Assembly: GCA_016197205.1 (NCBI GenBank)
Contig: JACPWG010000070.1
Location: 1-59,261, forward strand
Reading direction: 5' to 3'
Origin: Planctomycetota bacterium
GTDB taxonomy: Bacteria > Planctomycetota > MHYJ01 > WSZJ01 > JACPWG01
DNA: 59,261 bases
The notes under the pieces: generated by a model
What the model was told of the DNA's origin: nothing
The model's database searches: none
The model's input: only the letters and a program-made list of their open reading frames with translations
Shown here: in pieces, positions 8,939-18,165 of the stretch
Numbering within the stretch: the first letter of the stretch is position 1
How the letters are laid out: each line of letters opens with the position of its first letter
Translations under genes and position numbers: made by a program

Positions 8939-9054
8939 TATTCTTTACCGAGAAACTCTGCCGAGTCGGGGGCAGTGTCCTAATCATGAACTTTTCGATG
9001 GTTCGGAGAGGCCGATCGTTCATCGTCAAGACCCAGCCCCGTCTTCGGGAGCCG

Positions 9055-9369
9055 CTATCCGATCTCCCACGGCTCGCGGTGAACGAGATCGACCAAGTCG
9101 CGGGCCCCATGCACGACGCGAAGGATGTTCACCACTTTGCCGCGCAGCCAGTAGACGATGCGATAGCCGCGGAACTGGAGCTCGCGCAAATCCGTGCGTT
9201 CGAACTCGGGAACGACTCGACCCATGCGCGGGTAGGCTCCCAAGCGGTCGCAGGAGTCCACCAATGCATCGACGAATCGCACGGCATGGATGTGCGAATC
9301 TCTGGCGATGAACTCTTCAATCCGGACGAGGTCGTCCGCCGCAGTTACCGACCAGTGGACTTCCGCCAT
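9055..9369 (-). CDS. ParE/RelE-family toxin
   Basis: The 104-residue product is a ParE/RelE superfamily toxin: WSVTAADDLVRIEEFIA at the start, the central RLGAYPRMGRVVPEF and LRELQFRGYRIVYWL with the conserved arginine/tyrosine strand, then the terminal VVNILRVVHGARDL. ParE members poison gyrase; RelE members cleave mRNA. The start overlaps the upstream antitoxin gene by 25 bp, and GGAG precedes it. Confidence 0.87.
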   Translation of the reverse strand: MAEVHWSVTAADDLVRIEEFIARDSHIHAVRFVDALVDSCDRLGAYPRMGRVVPEFERTDLRELQFRGYRIVYWLRGKVVNILRVVHGARDLVDLVHREPWEIG

Positions 9370-9542
9370 CGGGTGATTCTCCGCCTGAGCTGAGTCGTGC
9401 TCAGGACGCGCCCGGCCTCCACGTCGCGCATGCCGGATTCGACCTGTTGCATGAAGTAGATGCGTTCGAGAATGTCCGCGGCAGTTGCCTCGTCGGGCAG
9501 CCTGCGGATGAGGTCGATGACCTCATGCTTCACGCTTTTCAC
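9345..9542 (-). CDS. Antitoxin of the ParE-type pair
   Basis: A 65-residue protein beginning VKHEVIDLIRRLPDEATAADI, then MQQVESGMRDVEAGRVLS, the pattern of small addiction-module antitoxins paired with ParE toxins. GTG at 9542 is preceded by GGAGGTGA. It is first in the pair and overlaps the toxin start, the usual order for antitoxin-toxin modules. The DNA-binding class was not identified. Confidence 0.78.
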   Translation of the reverse strand: MKSVKHEVIDLIRRLPDEATAADILERIYFMQQVESGMRDVEAGRVLSTTQLRRRITRWRKSTGR

Positions 9543-9963
9543 GTCTCACCTCCTTCCGATAGCCCTCCAATCCAAACGCCCGGTCCCCCGCACGCGGCAG
9601 TTCTGGTGGCGGGCGGAGGATGGCAGGATCGGGCGTAGCCACAAAATTTTGTTGACTGGAGGGTACCGTCGATCACGGAGGATGACATCACGAAGTTGCA
9701 ACACCGGGCGGCGTCGCACCGAACCCGCCCGAGGGGGGACCAGCGATGCGGTGCCTTACTCGCGTCTTGGGCCGGGTAGGGCCTCGACAATTCGTATCGC
9801 CATCCCAAGCGCGATTCTACCCGTCGGCAAAGCCGCGAGCAAGCGTGATCTTGTCGTATCGGGACCGTATCGGGACCGTGTCGCAAGTTGCTAGTACGCC
9901 GTTGACGAACTTCGGACACATTCGGCCCCACGGCTACGGCGCAGTGTAGGCCATGTGCCGGCT

Positions 9964-9991
9964 GGCGCGAGCCGGAGGCCCGCGCCCCCAG
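9964..9991 (-). repeat. REP-like palindrome, copy 1
   Basis: This copy is inverted. It reads GCGCGAGCCGGAGGCCCGCG followed by CCCCCAGG, the complement of the consensus CCTGGGGGCGCGGGCCTCCG-GCCCGCGC. Four other copies lie at 26320, 40740, 44478 and 54821. Confidence 0.85.
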
Positions 9992-10181
9992 GCATCGTGC
10001 CTTCACTTGGCCAGCGGGACAGTAGACAGAAACGCTTGGCGGTACGAAAATTGATTACTAGTGGGGCTTCAAGGTCGATGCGGTGGGTGAAGGGGGAAGG
10101 TCACACCGCGCCCCTGCACAGGAGCCGGTGAGGTGGACAGCGATGCAACGGCAAACTCGATCCAGCCGTCGGCCAGTCGCC

Positions 10182-10302
10182 CCGCCTGAAGGCGGAACTA
10201 CGAACCGGGTCGCAGTACTTCGCGCAGGTTGCCCGTCATGGCCGATTTCCAGGCCCTGCGCGCACAGGCCGCGGCGCTGCTCGTAGTTCCGCCTTCAGGC
10301 GG
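10182..10302. repeat. Inverted pair of CCGCCTGAAGGCGG repeats
   Basis: CCGCCTGAAGGCGGAACTACGA at 10182-10204 faces its inverted form at 10281-10302, about 75 bp apart. Related copies are at 26216-26239 and inside the inverted-repeat element at 36761-36891. Confidence 0.8.
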
Positions 10303-10605
10303 TTCGTCACGCGACTGGCGTTTAGTCGCGAGGGGCCCTTTCACCTCCGTCCGGGTGGTGCTTGCCTCGGGGTCATTCGAATTGGGATAGCCCCACGAAG
10401 GACACTGAGAACACACCGAAACGACTTTGAAGACCCACTAGCGAGACAGTCCGCGCTCGGCGGGCCGCGGCTGCGTGGCGGGCCCATGGGTAGCCGAGCA
10501 CAGGGGTGTGAAACGGTGAGGAATCGGTGCAGGCCGGAAGCCCTGCACCACAATGCCGGCGCGCCGCGATGACGGACGCCGCGCACGGTCGCTGCGCGTG
10601 GGCCG

Positions 10606-13368
10606 CTAGCCGCCCATCCGCCGCATCGCCAGCATCGTGATGTCGTCGCTTTGACGTGCGGTCGAGCGGTGGGCGTCGAGCCGGCGCATCACCTCGTCCA
10701 GCAGCGCCTGGGAAGCCATGTCCCCTCCCTTTTCCACGAGCTCCAGCAGGCGCTCCTCGGTCCAGTCCTCGTCCTGCGGGTCCTTCGCTTCCGTCACGCC
10801 GTCCGAATAGAGCACGATCCGGTCCCGCGACCCCAACTCGAGCGTGCACATCTCCAGCGCCGCTTCGAACTGCCGGTCGGCATGGACGCCGAGAACCATC
10901 CCGTGGACGCGCGCCCACTCCGCCTTGCCGGTCGCCGCCCTCCAGACCGCCGGCGGATTGTGGCCCGCGTTGGCCATCTGGAAGGTGTGTCGCACGGGAT
11001 CCAGGATCCCGTAGACCATCGAGACGAACATGCCCTTCTTAATGTCCTGGATGATCCGCCGATTCGCCTTGATCAGCGTATCCGCCGGCGAACGACCGTC
11101 CGGGCCAATCATTCGGATCACGCTGCGAACCATCACCTTTACCAGCGCTCCGGAAAGGCCCTTGCCGGCGACGTCGGCCACGAGTGCCGCGTAGCGACCG
11201 TCGTCGAGCTGGAAAAAGTCGACGTAGTCGCCGCCGACCGCCTTCGCGGGCTTGAAGACTTGCCCCAATTCGTAATTCGCGATCTCGGGCAGCGTGGGCG
11301 CGAGCCCCGCCTGCACCTCCTTCGCCGCGTTCACGTCGTACATCGAGAAGTCCGCCGCGTTCACGTTCGGGGCCGGGTCCGCCGGCGCTTGCACGACGAC
11401 CTGGAGCGGGGCTTCGCGCTCCGGCGGCCTCGCGGAGGGGGACGGAGGTGGGGGCGGAGGTGTGGGCGCGGACGGAGGCGGAGCGGCCGGAGCGATCGGC
11501 GCCGCGGGAGGCCCGGCGGTCACGGGGCCGGTTTCAGGCCTCGACCCGAAGTCGCCGAAGGTGAAGAGCGCGTCCGCCTCCATGGCGGCGTCGGCCTCGA
11601 CCTGCTCAGGCGTCGCCATTTCGATCTCGACGATGGACTGACGTGGCGGGGGCGGCGCAGGGGCGGGGGCCGGGGCGGGGGCGGGTTGTGAAGTCGCCGG
11701 GTCGAGCTTCGCAGTCGGTCCAGGACGCGTCGGCGTCGTCTGCGCCTCGAGCGCGCGCGCGACCTCAACCGGCGGGGCTGCCGGCGCTGGGGCCGGCATG
11801 GGCTCGTGCGCCTGCGGCGGAGGCGGTTCGATCGGCGCGGTGCGCACACTTTCCAGGGCCGCGAGCAGTTCGTCGGGAGCCTGGTAGCGCTCGTTCGGGT
11901 CGCGGCGCATCATCCGCTCCACGACTTGGGCCAACGCCTCGGGCACCTCGGGTCGCAGCTCGCGAAGCGGCCGCAGGCTGCCCGACGTGATCTTCAACCG
12001 GAATTCCTGCGGCGTCGCGGCCTGGTACGGCAACTCGCCGGCCAGGAGGTAGTAGGTCGTGGCCCCGAGGGAGTAGATGTCCGCGCGGTGATCGATCCGG
12101 TCCTCCGCAAAGATCTGCTCCGGCGCCGCGCAGTTGAGGACGTCGAAGGACACGCGCGCCCGCCGGCCCGTGGAGAGCCTGGACTTCTCCATCCGCTCGA
12201 TGGTCCCCATGTCGATCACCTTCGGGATGCCCTCCGGCGTGTAGAGGATGTTCGCCGGGCAGAGGTCGCGATGGACGATCCGATTGTGGAAGGCGTACTG
12301 GAGCGCTCCGGTCATCTGCCGCAGAAAATCCAGGGCCTGGTCGACCGGGAACGGGCCGTTTTGGGCGACCCACTGAAGGAGGGGCGTGCCGGGCACGAAC
12401 TCCATCACGTGGTAGAAGAACCCCTGGTCTTCCCGGGCGTCGAAGAACTGGACGATGTTGGGGTGGCTCAGCGTGGCCGCGGCCATGGCCTCCCGCTGGA
12501 ATTCGGCGACGACCTCGACGTCCGAAGTGAGATGTTCCAGGAGGACCTTCAGGACGACGACGCGCCGCAGGTTGACCTGCTCGGCCTTGAGCACGATCCC
12601 GAGGGAGCCGCGGCCCAGCACCTCCAGGATGCGGTAGGGGCCGAGGATGCCTCCTACGGCAAGGGCGCCGCACTGCCGGCAGAGGACCTTTCCGCCGACC
12701 TCCCGCACCGAGCCCTGGGCGATTTCCCGTTGGAGGATCATCTTGTCGCAGCCGTCGCAGAAGCGTCCCTGCAGGATCGCCGGCGAGCTGCGGGCACCCG
12801 CGGTGGGGAGCGCCGTCGGCTCCCGGGTGCCGGCTCCGGGGCGGGAGGGGGTGATCCCGGAACCGCCGTGGGCCGCGGGCGCATGCGCCGGCGCGGGGGC
12901 AGGCGGGGAGGAGGCGGCGGCCGCCGAAGGCGCGGCCGCGTGAGGCGCAGCCGCCTGCATCGGCCGCGGAGGAAGACCCACGCCCGACGCGCGTGCGGAC
13001 GGCTGCGGCTGGATGCCCGACGCCGAGGAGATGCCGGAGGCACGCTGCGAGCGCGGTGCGGCCTGCGGGTCGCGCACTTCGACGATGATGAGGGTGTCGC
13101 CGATCCGCAGCTCATCGCCGGAGGCCAGCGTGTGGGCCTTCACGCGGGCCCCGTTGACAAAGGTCCCGTTCTGGCCGCCGAGATCCTGGAGATGGCAGGC
13201 GCTGCCGTCGAACTCCAGCCTGCAGTGGACGCGCGAGACTTTGCGGTCCAGGATGAGTAGCCCCGCGGCCTCGGTGCGGCCGATGGTGAGGCTCTGCCCG
13301 GGTCCGAGCGACACGACGGAGCCGGCCAGGACGCCGGTCTTGATGGCCAGCATGGCGGTCAGGGGCAT
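10606..13368 (-). CDS. FHA - zinc ribbon - Ser/Thr kinase - SpoIIE/PP2C phosphatase fusion
   Basis: A 920-residue signalling protein. Residues 10-97 are an FHA domain (IGRTEAAGLLILDRKVSRVH, GGQNGTFVNG). Residues 203-233 hold a Cys4 zinc ribbon (CDGC and CRQC). Residues 243-505 are a Hanks-type kinase with LGRGSLGIV, Lys274 and HRD at 366-368. The usual HRDLKPEN reads HRDLCPAN, and DFG reads DMG, so the metal Asp remains but the loop is unusual. A Pro/Ala-rich linker leads to a SpoIIE/RsbU phosphatase (about 690-918) with VGGDYVDFF, ADVAGKGLSGALV, NAGHNPP and LYSDGVTEAK. Kinase and phosphatase on one chain suggest a self-contained switch, perhaps over an anti-sigma pathway. Confidence 0.88.
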   Translation of the reverse strand: MPLTAMLAIKTGVLAGSVVSLGPGQSLTIGRTEAAGLLILDRKVSRVHCRLEFDGSACHLQDLGGQNGTFVNGARVKAHTLASGDELRIGDTLIIVEVRDPQAAPRSQRASGISSASGIQPQPSARASGVGLPPRPMQAAAPHAAAPSAAAASSPPAPAPAHAPAAHGGSGITPSRPGAGTREPTALPTAGARSSPAILQGRFCDGCDKMILQREIAQGSVREVGGKVLCRQCGALAVGGILGPYRILEVLGRGSLGIVLKAEQVNLRRVVVLKVLLEHLTSDVEVVAEFQREAMAAATLSHPNIVQFFDAREDQGFFYHVMEFVPGTPLLQWVAQNGPFPVDQALDFLRQMTGALQYAFHNRIVHRDLCPANILYTPEGIPKVIDMGTIERMEKSRLSTGRRARVSFDVLNCAAPEQIFAEDRIDHRADIYSLGATTYYLLAGELPYQAATPQEFRLKITSGSLRPLRELRPEVPEALAQVVERMMRRDPNERYQAPDELLAALESVRTAPIEPPPPQAHEPMPAPAPAAPPVEVARALEAQTTPTRPGPTAKLDPATSQPAPAPAPAPAPPPPRQSIVEIEMATPEQVEADAAMEADALFTFGDFGSRPETGPVTAGPPAAPIAPAAPPPSAPTPPPPPPSPSARPPEREAPLQVVVQAPADPAPNVNAADFSMYDVNAAKEVQAGLAPTLPEIANYELGQVFKPAKAVGGDYVDFFQLDDGRYAALVADVAGKGLSGALVKVMVRSVIRMIGPDGRSPADTLIKANRRIIQDIKKGMFVSMVYGILDPVRHTFQMANAGHNPPAVWRAATGKAEWARVHGMVLGVHADRQFEAALEMCTLELGSRDRIVLYSDGVTEAKDPQDEDWTEERLLELVEKGGDMASQALLDEVMRRLDAHRSTARQSDDITMLAMRRMGG

Positions 13369-13669
13369 GGCTTGCGCTCCTTGGTCCTTCCGCCGCCTAT
13401 GCTATTGCCCTGTGGGATTTGCGCGTCGAGCGCAAATCCTACGGGAACAATGACCAACCACCAATTTCCAAGGACCAATCCATGCCCAAAGGACCAATGA
13501 CCAAGGGCTTGCGCTCCAGCAGCGAAGAAGGATGACGCCGCCGCGGCCCTGACGCCGGTCACAGGTTCAGTTTGGTCATTCGCGCTTCGTCATTGATTGG
13601 TCATTGGTCATTGGCGCTTGGTCATTCGTCGGCGGGCTTTGATTGCGGCTCTCGGCTCCGGAGAGGCCG
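13369..13669. repeat. Intergenic hairpin and GACCAATGACCAA word repeats
   Basis: GGATTTGCGC (13415-13424) and GCGCAAATCC (13430-13439) form a perfect 10-bp stem with a five-base loop. Degenerate GACCAATGACCAAG words run at 13450-13508, and their inverted form (TTGGTCATTGGTCATTGG) at 13590-13630. The region lies upstream of the kinase gene; no ORF is supported. Confidence 0.65.
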
Positions 13670-15505
13670 TCACTTCCTCGGCTGCCAGACCGTCCGGCCG
13701 ACGAAGAAGGGTCCGAGCGACTGGATGAACTCCGAAGTCTGCCGCGTGCCGCGCATTTCCTTGATCAGGCGCGAGAGGGGGTGGAGGCGCGGGCCCAGGA
13801 TGCCCAGCACGAATTCGTTGTCGTTCGGGTCGATGCCGTGGCACTCGAGCCGGATGTCGTCCGCGTAGCCGGCCTCGCCGAACGTCCGGCCGATCATGGC
13901 GTGCTCCATCAGGATCTTGGCGCGCTCTTTCCCCTTCACCTGTTGGAAGGCACCGCGGAAGCGGAGCGGGTACCAGATCCCCCAGCGGTTCTCGGGGTCG
14001 AAGGCGTACCGCCGCGGCTTGCGCAGCAGCCAGTCCTCCAGGTCGATCTCCCGGCCCGTCGTGTAGGTGCGGCCGATCATGGTCAGCTCCGGCCGCGGCG
14101 TGAGGCGGGCAAAAGGCTCGCGCACGAGCACCTCGCGGCACTTTCCGACGAACAGCTCCGGATCGTCCGCGAGCAAAAGGACGCCGAGCCCGCGCGGGTC
14201 GTTCACGTCGGCGTAGAGCACGGCCTCCAGCCCGCTCGCCTCGAGCGCGGCTGCGACCGGCGCCAGGTCCAGGCAGCCCGTGAACACCTGAAGCTGGAGA
14301 AACATGCGGATGTCCTTCGCGTTCGGGACGCCCCGCATGGGCGTGCCCTTTTCGCGCAGATCCCGCAGGTCCTCCTCGTGGTAGAGGTCGCGGTCGGGCT
14401 CGATGCCCCAGCGCTTCGCGACCTCCTCCAACTCGGGGGACATCGCCCACTGGTCCCCCTGCGGCACGCCCTGGTACTGGCGGCTGCCCCCCTTGAGCGT
14501 CATGCACCCCTTGTTGTCCCCGAGGCGCGCGATCTCTTCGACTTCTTCCTTCGAAAGCCGCGCGTCTGCCGGCAGGGCCGCGAGGTCGTCGAGCTGCGCT
14601 TCGATGCTCTTCACGCCGTCGCCGGCCTCTTGCAGGAGCGTCGGACAGACGCTCTCGATCGGTTCCTGCGAGAGGCACCAGGAGCAGGCGAATTGCAGCA
14701 GGCTCAGCTTGTGGCGCTCGGCCACGGGTCGCATCGGCGCGATCTTTTCGAGACCGGCCTCGACCCAGCCCGCGGGCCGGAAGCTGCGGTGGTCCCCCTT
14801 TTCGAAGCGCTGGCCCGGCTTGACGTCGTCGTGGAAAAGCCCGCCGTGGTCGACCACGCGGATCAGCACCTTCACGCCGTGCTTCTTCGCCGCCGAAAGC
14901 GCGAGCCGGCCCGGCCACGGCTCCAGCGGATTCAGGATGAGCATCGCCCAGTCGAGCTCCTCCTCGAACTTTTCGAAGGCGCGGATGACGTCGAGCGTGA
15001 AGCCGTTCGCGGGCCCCGGGGCGATGCCCAGCTCCCGGGCGAGGCCGGCCTTGCGGAGCGAGGCCATCGCTTCCCAAACGGCGGGGCTCGAGTACCCGAT
15101 GGAGTCGGGGTTGTGGAGCAGGACGACGTCGAAGTGGTCCGTGCCGCAACGGTCGAGGCAACGCTGCGCGGCCATTCTCAGGTAAGTACCGTAGTCCTTC
15201 GCGGAGCGGAGCGAGGGGTCGGTGAAGCGCGGATAGCCCTTCTCCCCGTCGCGCTTCCCCTCGTAAAAGTCGTTGCCGAGGGCGGCGACGAGGGAGTAGG
15301 AGTCCCGCTCGAGGCCGGCAAGGCCCTGGGCGAGGACCTTGTCCGCGGCGCCGTTGCCGTAGACGTCGGCGGTGACGAACGTGCGGACACCGCGATCGTA
15401 GGCGCGACGCACGAGCGAGGCCAGGCGCTCCGGGCCGATCTCTTCGCCGAAGCGCAGGTAGTTGCCGCCGCTCCACATCCCGAAGGCCATCCTGGTTGGT
15501 TTCAT
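13670..15505 (-). CDS. Aldo/keto reductase fused to a chlorite-dismutase-family domain
   Basis: A 611-residue two-domain protein. Residues 1-340 are an aldo/keto reductase-like barrel (GGNYLRFGEEIG, ADVYGNGAADKVLAQGL, HFDVVLLHNPD, GIAPGPANGFTL, and the late QFACSWCLSQEPI). The C-terminal part (about 375-611) matches the chlorite dismutase/HemQ superfamily: MFLQLQVFTGC, ADVNDPRGLGVLL, MIGRTYTTGREIDLEDWLL, WGIWYPLRFRGAF, LMEHAMIGRTFG, and EMRGTRQTSEFIQSLGPFF. The His in LMEHAMIG is a candidate haem ligand. ATG 15505 has AGGAGG nine bases upstream, and the frame is uninterrupted across both domains. In most genomes these domains are separate proteins; function of the fusion is unknown. Confidence 0.82.
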   Translation of the reverse strand: MKPTRMAFGMWSGGNYLRFGEEIGPERLASLVRRAYDRGVRTFVTADVYGNGAADKVLAQGLAGLERDSYSLVAALGNDFYEGKRDGEKGYPRFTDPSLRSAKDYGTYLRMAAQRCLDRCGTDHFDVVLLHNPDSIGYSSPAVWEAMASLRKAGLARELGIAPGPANGFTLDVIRAFEKFEEELDWAMLILNPLEPWPGRLALSAAKKHGVKVLIRVVDHGGLFHDDVKPGQRFEKGDHRSFRPAGWVEAGLEKIAPMRPVAERHKLSLLQFACSWCLSQEPIESVCPTLLQEAGDGVKSIEAQLDDLAALPADARLSKEEVEEIARLGDNKGCMTLKGGSRQYQGVPQGDQWAMSPELEEVAKRWGIEPDRDLYHEEDLRDLREKGTPMRGVPNAKDIRMFLQLQVFTGCLDLAPVAAALEASGLEAVLYADVNDPRGLGVLLLADDPELFVGKCREVLVREPFARLTPRPELTMIGRTYTTGREIDLEDWLLRKPRRYAFDPENRWGIWYPLRFRGAFQQVKGKERAKILMEHAMIGRTFGEAGYADDIRLECHGIDPNDNEFVLGILGPRLHPLSRLIKEMRGTRQTSEFIQSLGPFFVGRTVWQPRK

Positions 15506-15752
15506 GGGTTGCCGTCCTCCTGGCGAATTTTCGTCGAGGGAGTTGTGCGGATGCGAGAAGTTCTTCCCGGCCTTCGACCCCGCCGTCCACGCAGGACATG
15601 GCCGAGGGGCTTGGGGAAGACGCGCTCGCGGGTGCGTGTGGCTGTCGTGAACCGGGGCGGATTTGACCACACTCCGGCCGAAATGGCAAGGAACGCTTGC
15701 GCGCGCCGCGTGCCGGGTCGGTGACGCGGGGAGTGCGACGAGGGCGCGCAGG
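15506..15752. other. Intergenic region, no supported gene
   Basis: About 250 bp between the fused reductase start and the end of the pseudokinase-like gene, both on the minus strand. It presumably carries the promoter of the reductase, but no -10/-35 pair stands out. Confidence 0.4.
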
Positions 15753-18161
15753 CTATTTCTGAAAGCCGCCGCCGAACATCGCCCGGAGCCGGTCGACGTC
15801 CGCACGGACTTCGGCGTTTCCCCCCTGGTAGATGGCGTCCGCGGCCTCGAAATCCCCGAGCGCCTGGTCGTAGGCGCCGTGCAGTTCGTGGAGCCGGGCG
15901 CGCGAGACGAAGGCGGGGGCGGAACGGCCGTCCAGAAGGAGGGCGCGGTCGAGGGCCTCCTCCGCGCGACGCGCGTCCTCGGCCCAGGGCTGGCTCGCGG
16001 TCTTCGCGGCGCGTGCCAGATCGAGCCGCGCCTGCCCGACCTCCGCCCAGAACGGCGAGGTATAGATGGGCGCGAGGCCCGCCGTCTCCCCTTCGCCTTC
16101 TCCTTGTGCGTGGCGTCTCGCCTCCGCCTTGTGTACGAGCGCGACGCTCACCCGGGAGAGCGCGGCCTGCGCCTGGCCGTTCTTCGGGTCGAGGTCGAGC
16201 GCCTTCTGGTAGGCCGCGCGCGCGGCCTTCAGGTCCCCCCCCTCCTCGCGCAGCCGGCCGGCCCCGAGGTGGTGATGAACGTTGATCTGGGCGCGCACCG
16301 CCTCCACCGTGCCGTAGGCCAACACGCCGGTCAGGAGGACGAGCGCGCCCGCGAGCGCCGTGACGGCCGGCCGGTTCCGACGCGCGCGCCGGCGCAGCCG
16401 CTGGATCGTCGTCAGCGGCCGGGCGGCGGTGCGCCGTCCTTCGAAGAACCGCGTCAGCTCGTCCGCGACTTCCTCCGCATCGCGATATCGGTCGGACGGG
16501 TCCTTCTCGAGGCACTTGAGGCAGACCGCCTTGAGGTCGCTTTGCACGAAGCGGGAGACCGTGCGGAAGGGGGGCGGCTGGTCGCGGAGAATGGACGCGG
16601 CAAGCTCGTCGGGCGTCTCACCCCGGAAGGGCGGTCGCCCCGCCAGAATGCGATAGAGGATGACGCCCAATGCCCAAACGTCGGTCGCGGGCCCGGCCGC
16701 GTCGCGGCGCTCTTCGACTTGTTCCGGGGCCCAGGTCGGCCGAGGCGCGGGCGAAGGAGGCACCGCGTCCGGGTCCGCTTCGGGAAGCGAGACGCGGCCG
16801 TTGGGGTCGAGCCCGAAATCCGTGACGTACGCGTGAAGGTTCGCGTCGACGAGGAGGTTTTCGGGCCGGACGCCGCGATGCGCGATGCCGCGCGCGTGGG
16901 CGTACCCGAGCGCCGTGGCCGCGTCGCGGAGGATCTGAAGGGCCTGGTGTGTGCCGAGCCGGCTCGCCAAGCGGCTGTCCATGAGGTCGGGCGCGGCGGT
17001 GGCCGGCGCGGCCGATGGCTCGACGGTGGAGGGCGCGGACGCGGACGCGGAAGCGGTGGCCTCCCGTCGGGCCTCGCTCTCCTCGACCGCGGTGGCGACC
17101 GCCTCCTCGGCGGCGAGGAGGTCCTCGAAGCTGCGCCCCTCGACGAAGTCCATCGTGAAGTAGGCCCAGCCGTCGAACTCGCCCACGTCGCGCGGCTCCA
17201 GGATGTGCCGGTGGGCGAGTCGGGAGTGCGCCTCCGCCTGATGGCGGAAGAACATGCGGACCTGCGGGTCGGCGGCGTAGGCCTCATGGAGGACTTTGAC
17301 GGCGAGGATCGCGCGCGCCTCCGTGTCCCACGCCTTGTAGACGACGCCCATGGACCCGCGTCCGATTTCTTGCAGCAGCTCGTAGCGACCGAGCGAAGGC
17401 GGCGGGCCGCCGGTCGCGGCGCCGGCGGGTTCGGAGGCGCCGCCCTCCGGGGCGGGCGCGGCGGCGAGGACCGCGGACTCGGGCTCCGCGACACCCGCGC
17501 TCGGCGTGGATGGCGGCCCGTCGCTGGAGGCGGCCGCGGGGGCGGCCGCCGCAACCGCCGGCGCGACGGCCTCGGGCGTGCTTCTGGCCGGCGGCGGTGA
17601 CGCGAGCGTGGCGGAGCTGCCCACCATTCGGCCGGGGTCGTCGATGAGCGACAGCCGGTGACGGCACTCGGGGCAACGGCATTTCTTCCCCGGGACGTAG
17701 CCGACCACGTTGTAGACGATGTGGCAGGTGGAGCAGTAGAACGGCGTCTTCTGCTGGAGCGCGAGGAGGTCGCGGAGCTGATCGGCGGTGAGCGAACCCT
17801 TCCGGATCAGGACTTCGCCCAGCGAGAGGCGCAGGCCCTGCTCCGTCATTTCCTGCTGGAGGCGGAGGGCGTCGTTGACCGCGGAGTCCGTGCAAAGGCC
17901 CTTGGTCACGGCGAGCCGGCCCAGCGTTTCGCCGCCACCGGTCTCGCGGTCGGCCAGCCGGCGGCGCTGCTCCTCCAGCAGGGGCGCGAGCGCCTCGGCG
18001 GAGAGGTGGCCGCGTGATACCAGGAGCTCGCCGAGCGGGCGCGGGGGCAGCCCCTCGCGCGCGAGCCGGCCCTGCTCGCGGAGCGCTTCGTCGAGCTGCT
18101 CGCGCGTGACGAGTCCGCGTTCGAGCGCGGTCTTGCCGAAGAGTTCGGGTGCGCCGTCCAT
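15753..18161 (-). CDS. Membrane Hanks-type kinase-like protein, HRD changed to HRG (probable pseudokinase)
   Basis: An 802-residue protein. Residues 8-140 hold MshEN-like repeats (LVTREQLDEALREQGRL, LGEVLIRKGSLTADQL) like those at the N-terminus of type II secretion ATPases. A Cys4 ribbon follows (143-166). The kinase-like region (about 259-560) has IGRGSMGVVYKA, AVKVL and an intact DFG at 448-450, but the catalytic loop reads HRGVRPENLLV: the HRD aspartate is Gly430. An Ala-rich insert breaks the N-lobe near residues 350-400. A membrane helix (about 595-615) precedes a TPR-like C-terminal region. A scaffold or sensor role is likelier than full catalysis. Its ATG lies five bases from the HEAT gene stop, so the two are probably co-transcribed. 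Confidence 0.85.
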   Translation of the reverse strand: MDGAPELFGKTALERGLVTREQLDEALREQGRLAREGLPPRPLGELLVSRGHLSAEALAPLLEEQRRRLADRETGGGETLGRLAVTKGLCTDSAVNDALRLQQEMTEQGLRLSLGEVLIRKGSLTADQLRDLLALQQKTPFYCSTCHIVYNVVGYVPGKKCRCPECRHRLSLIDDPGRMVGSSATLASPPPARSTPEAVAPAVAAAAPAAASSDGPPSTPSAGVAEPESAVLAAAPAPEGGASEPAGAATGGPPPSLGRYELLQEIGRGSMGVVYKAWDTEARAILAVKVLHEAYAADPQVRMFFRHQAEAHSRLAHRHILEPRDVGEFDGWAYFTMDFVEGRSFEDLLAAEEAVATAVEESEARREATASASASAPSTVEPSAAPATAAPDLMDSRLASRLGTHQALQILRDAATALGYAHARGIAHRGVRPENLLVDANLHAYVTDFGLDPNGRVSLPEADPDAVPPSPAPRPTWAPEQVEERRDAAGPATDVWALGVILYRILAGRPPFRGETPDELAASILRDQPPPFRTVSRFVQSDLKAVCLKCLEKDPSDRYRDAEEVADELTRFFEGRRTAARPLTTIQRLRRRARRNRPAVTALAGALVLLTGVLAYGTVEAVRAQINVHHHLGAGRLREEGGDLKAARAAYQKALDLDPKNGQAQAALSRVSVALVHKAEARRHAQGEGEGETAGLAPIYTSPFWAEVGQARLDLARAAKTASQPWAEDARRAEEALDRALLLDGRSAPAFVSRARLHELHGAYDQALGDFEAADAIYQGGNAEVRADVDRLRAMFGGGFQK

Positions 18162-18165
18162 GCGG

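Larger units (their letters stand above)
9543..10605. other. Gene-free region with dispersed repeats
   Basis: No gene is supported in this kilobase. It holds a REP-like palindrome (9964-9991, listed separately), a near-tandem CGTATCGGGACCGTGTCGC stretch at about 9865-9885, and two facing copies of the CCGCCTGAAGGCGGAACTACGA repeat (10182-10302). All open frames here are short and lack protein-like features. It may be the scar of past insertions. Confidence 0.6.

Noticed and set aside
10013..10605. Possible decayed gene or intron piece upstream of the kinase end
   Set aside because: No frame gives protein-like sequence, and no domain V-like hairpin is present; only repeat copies were found.
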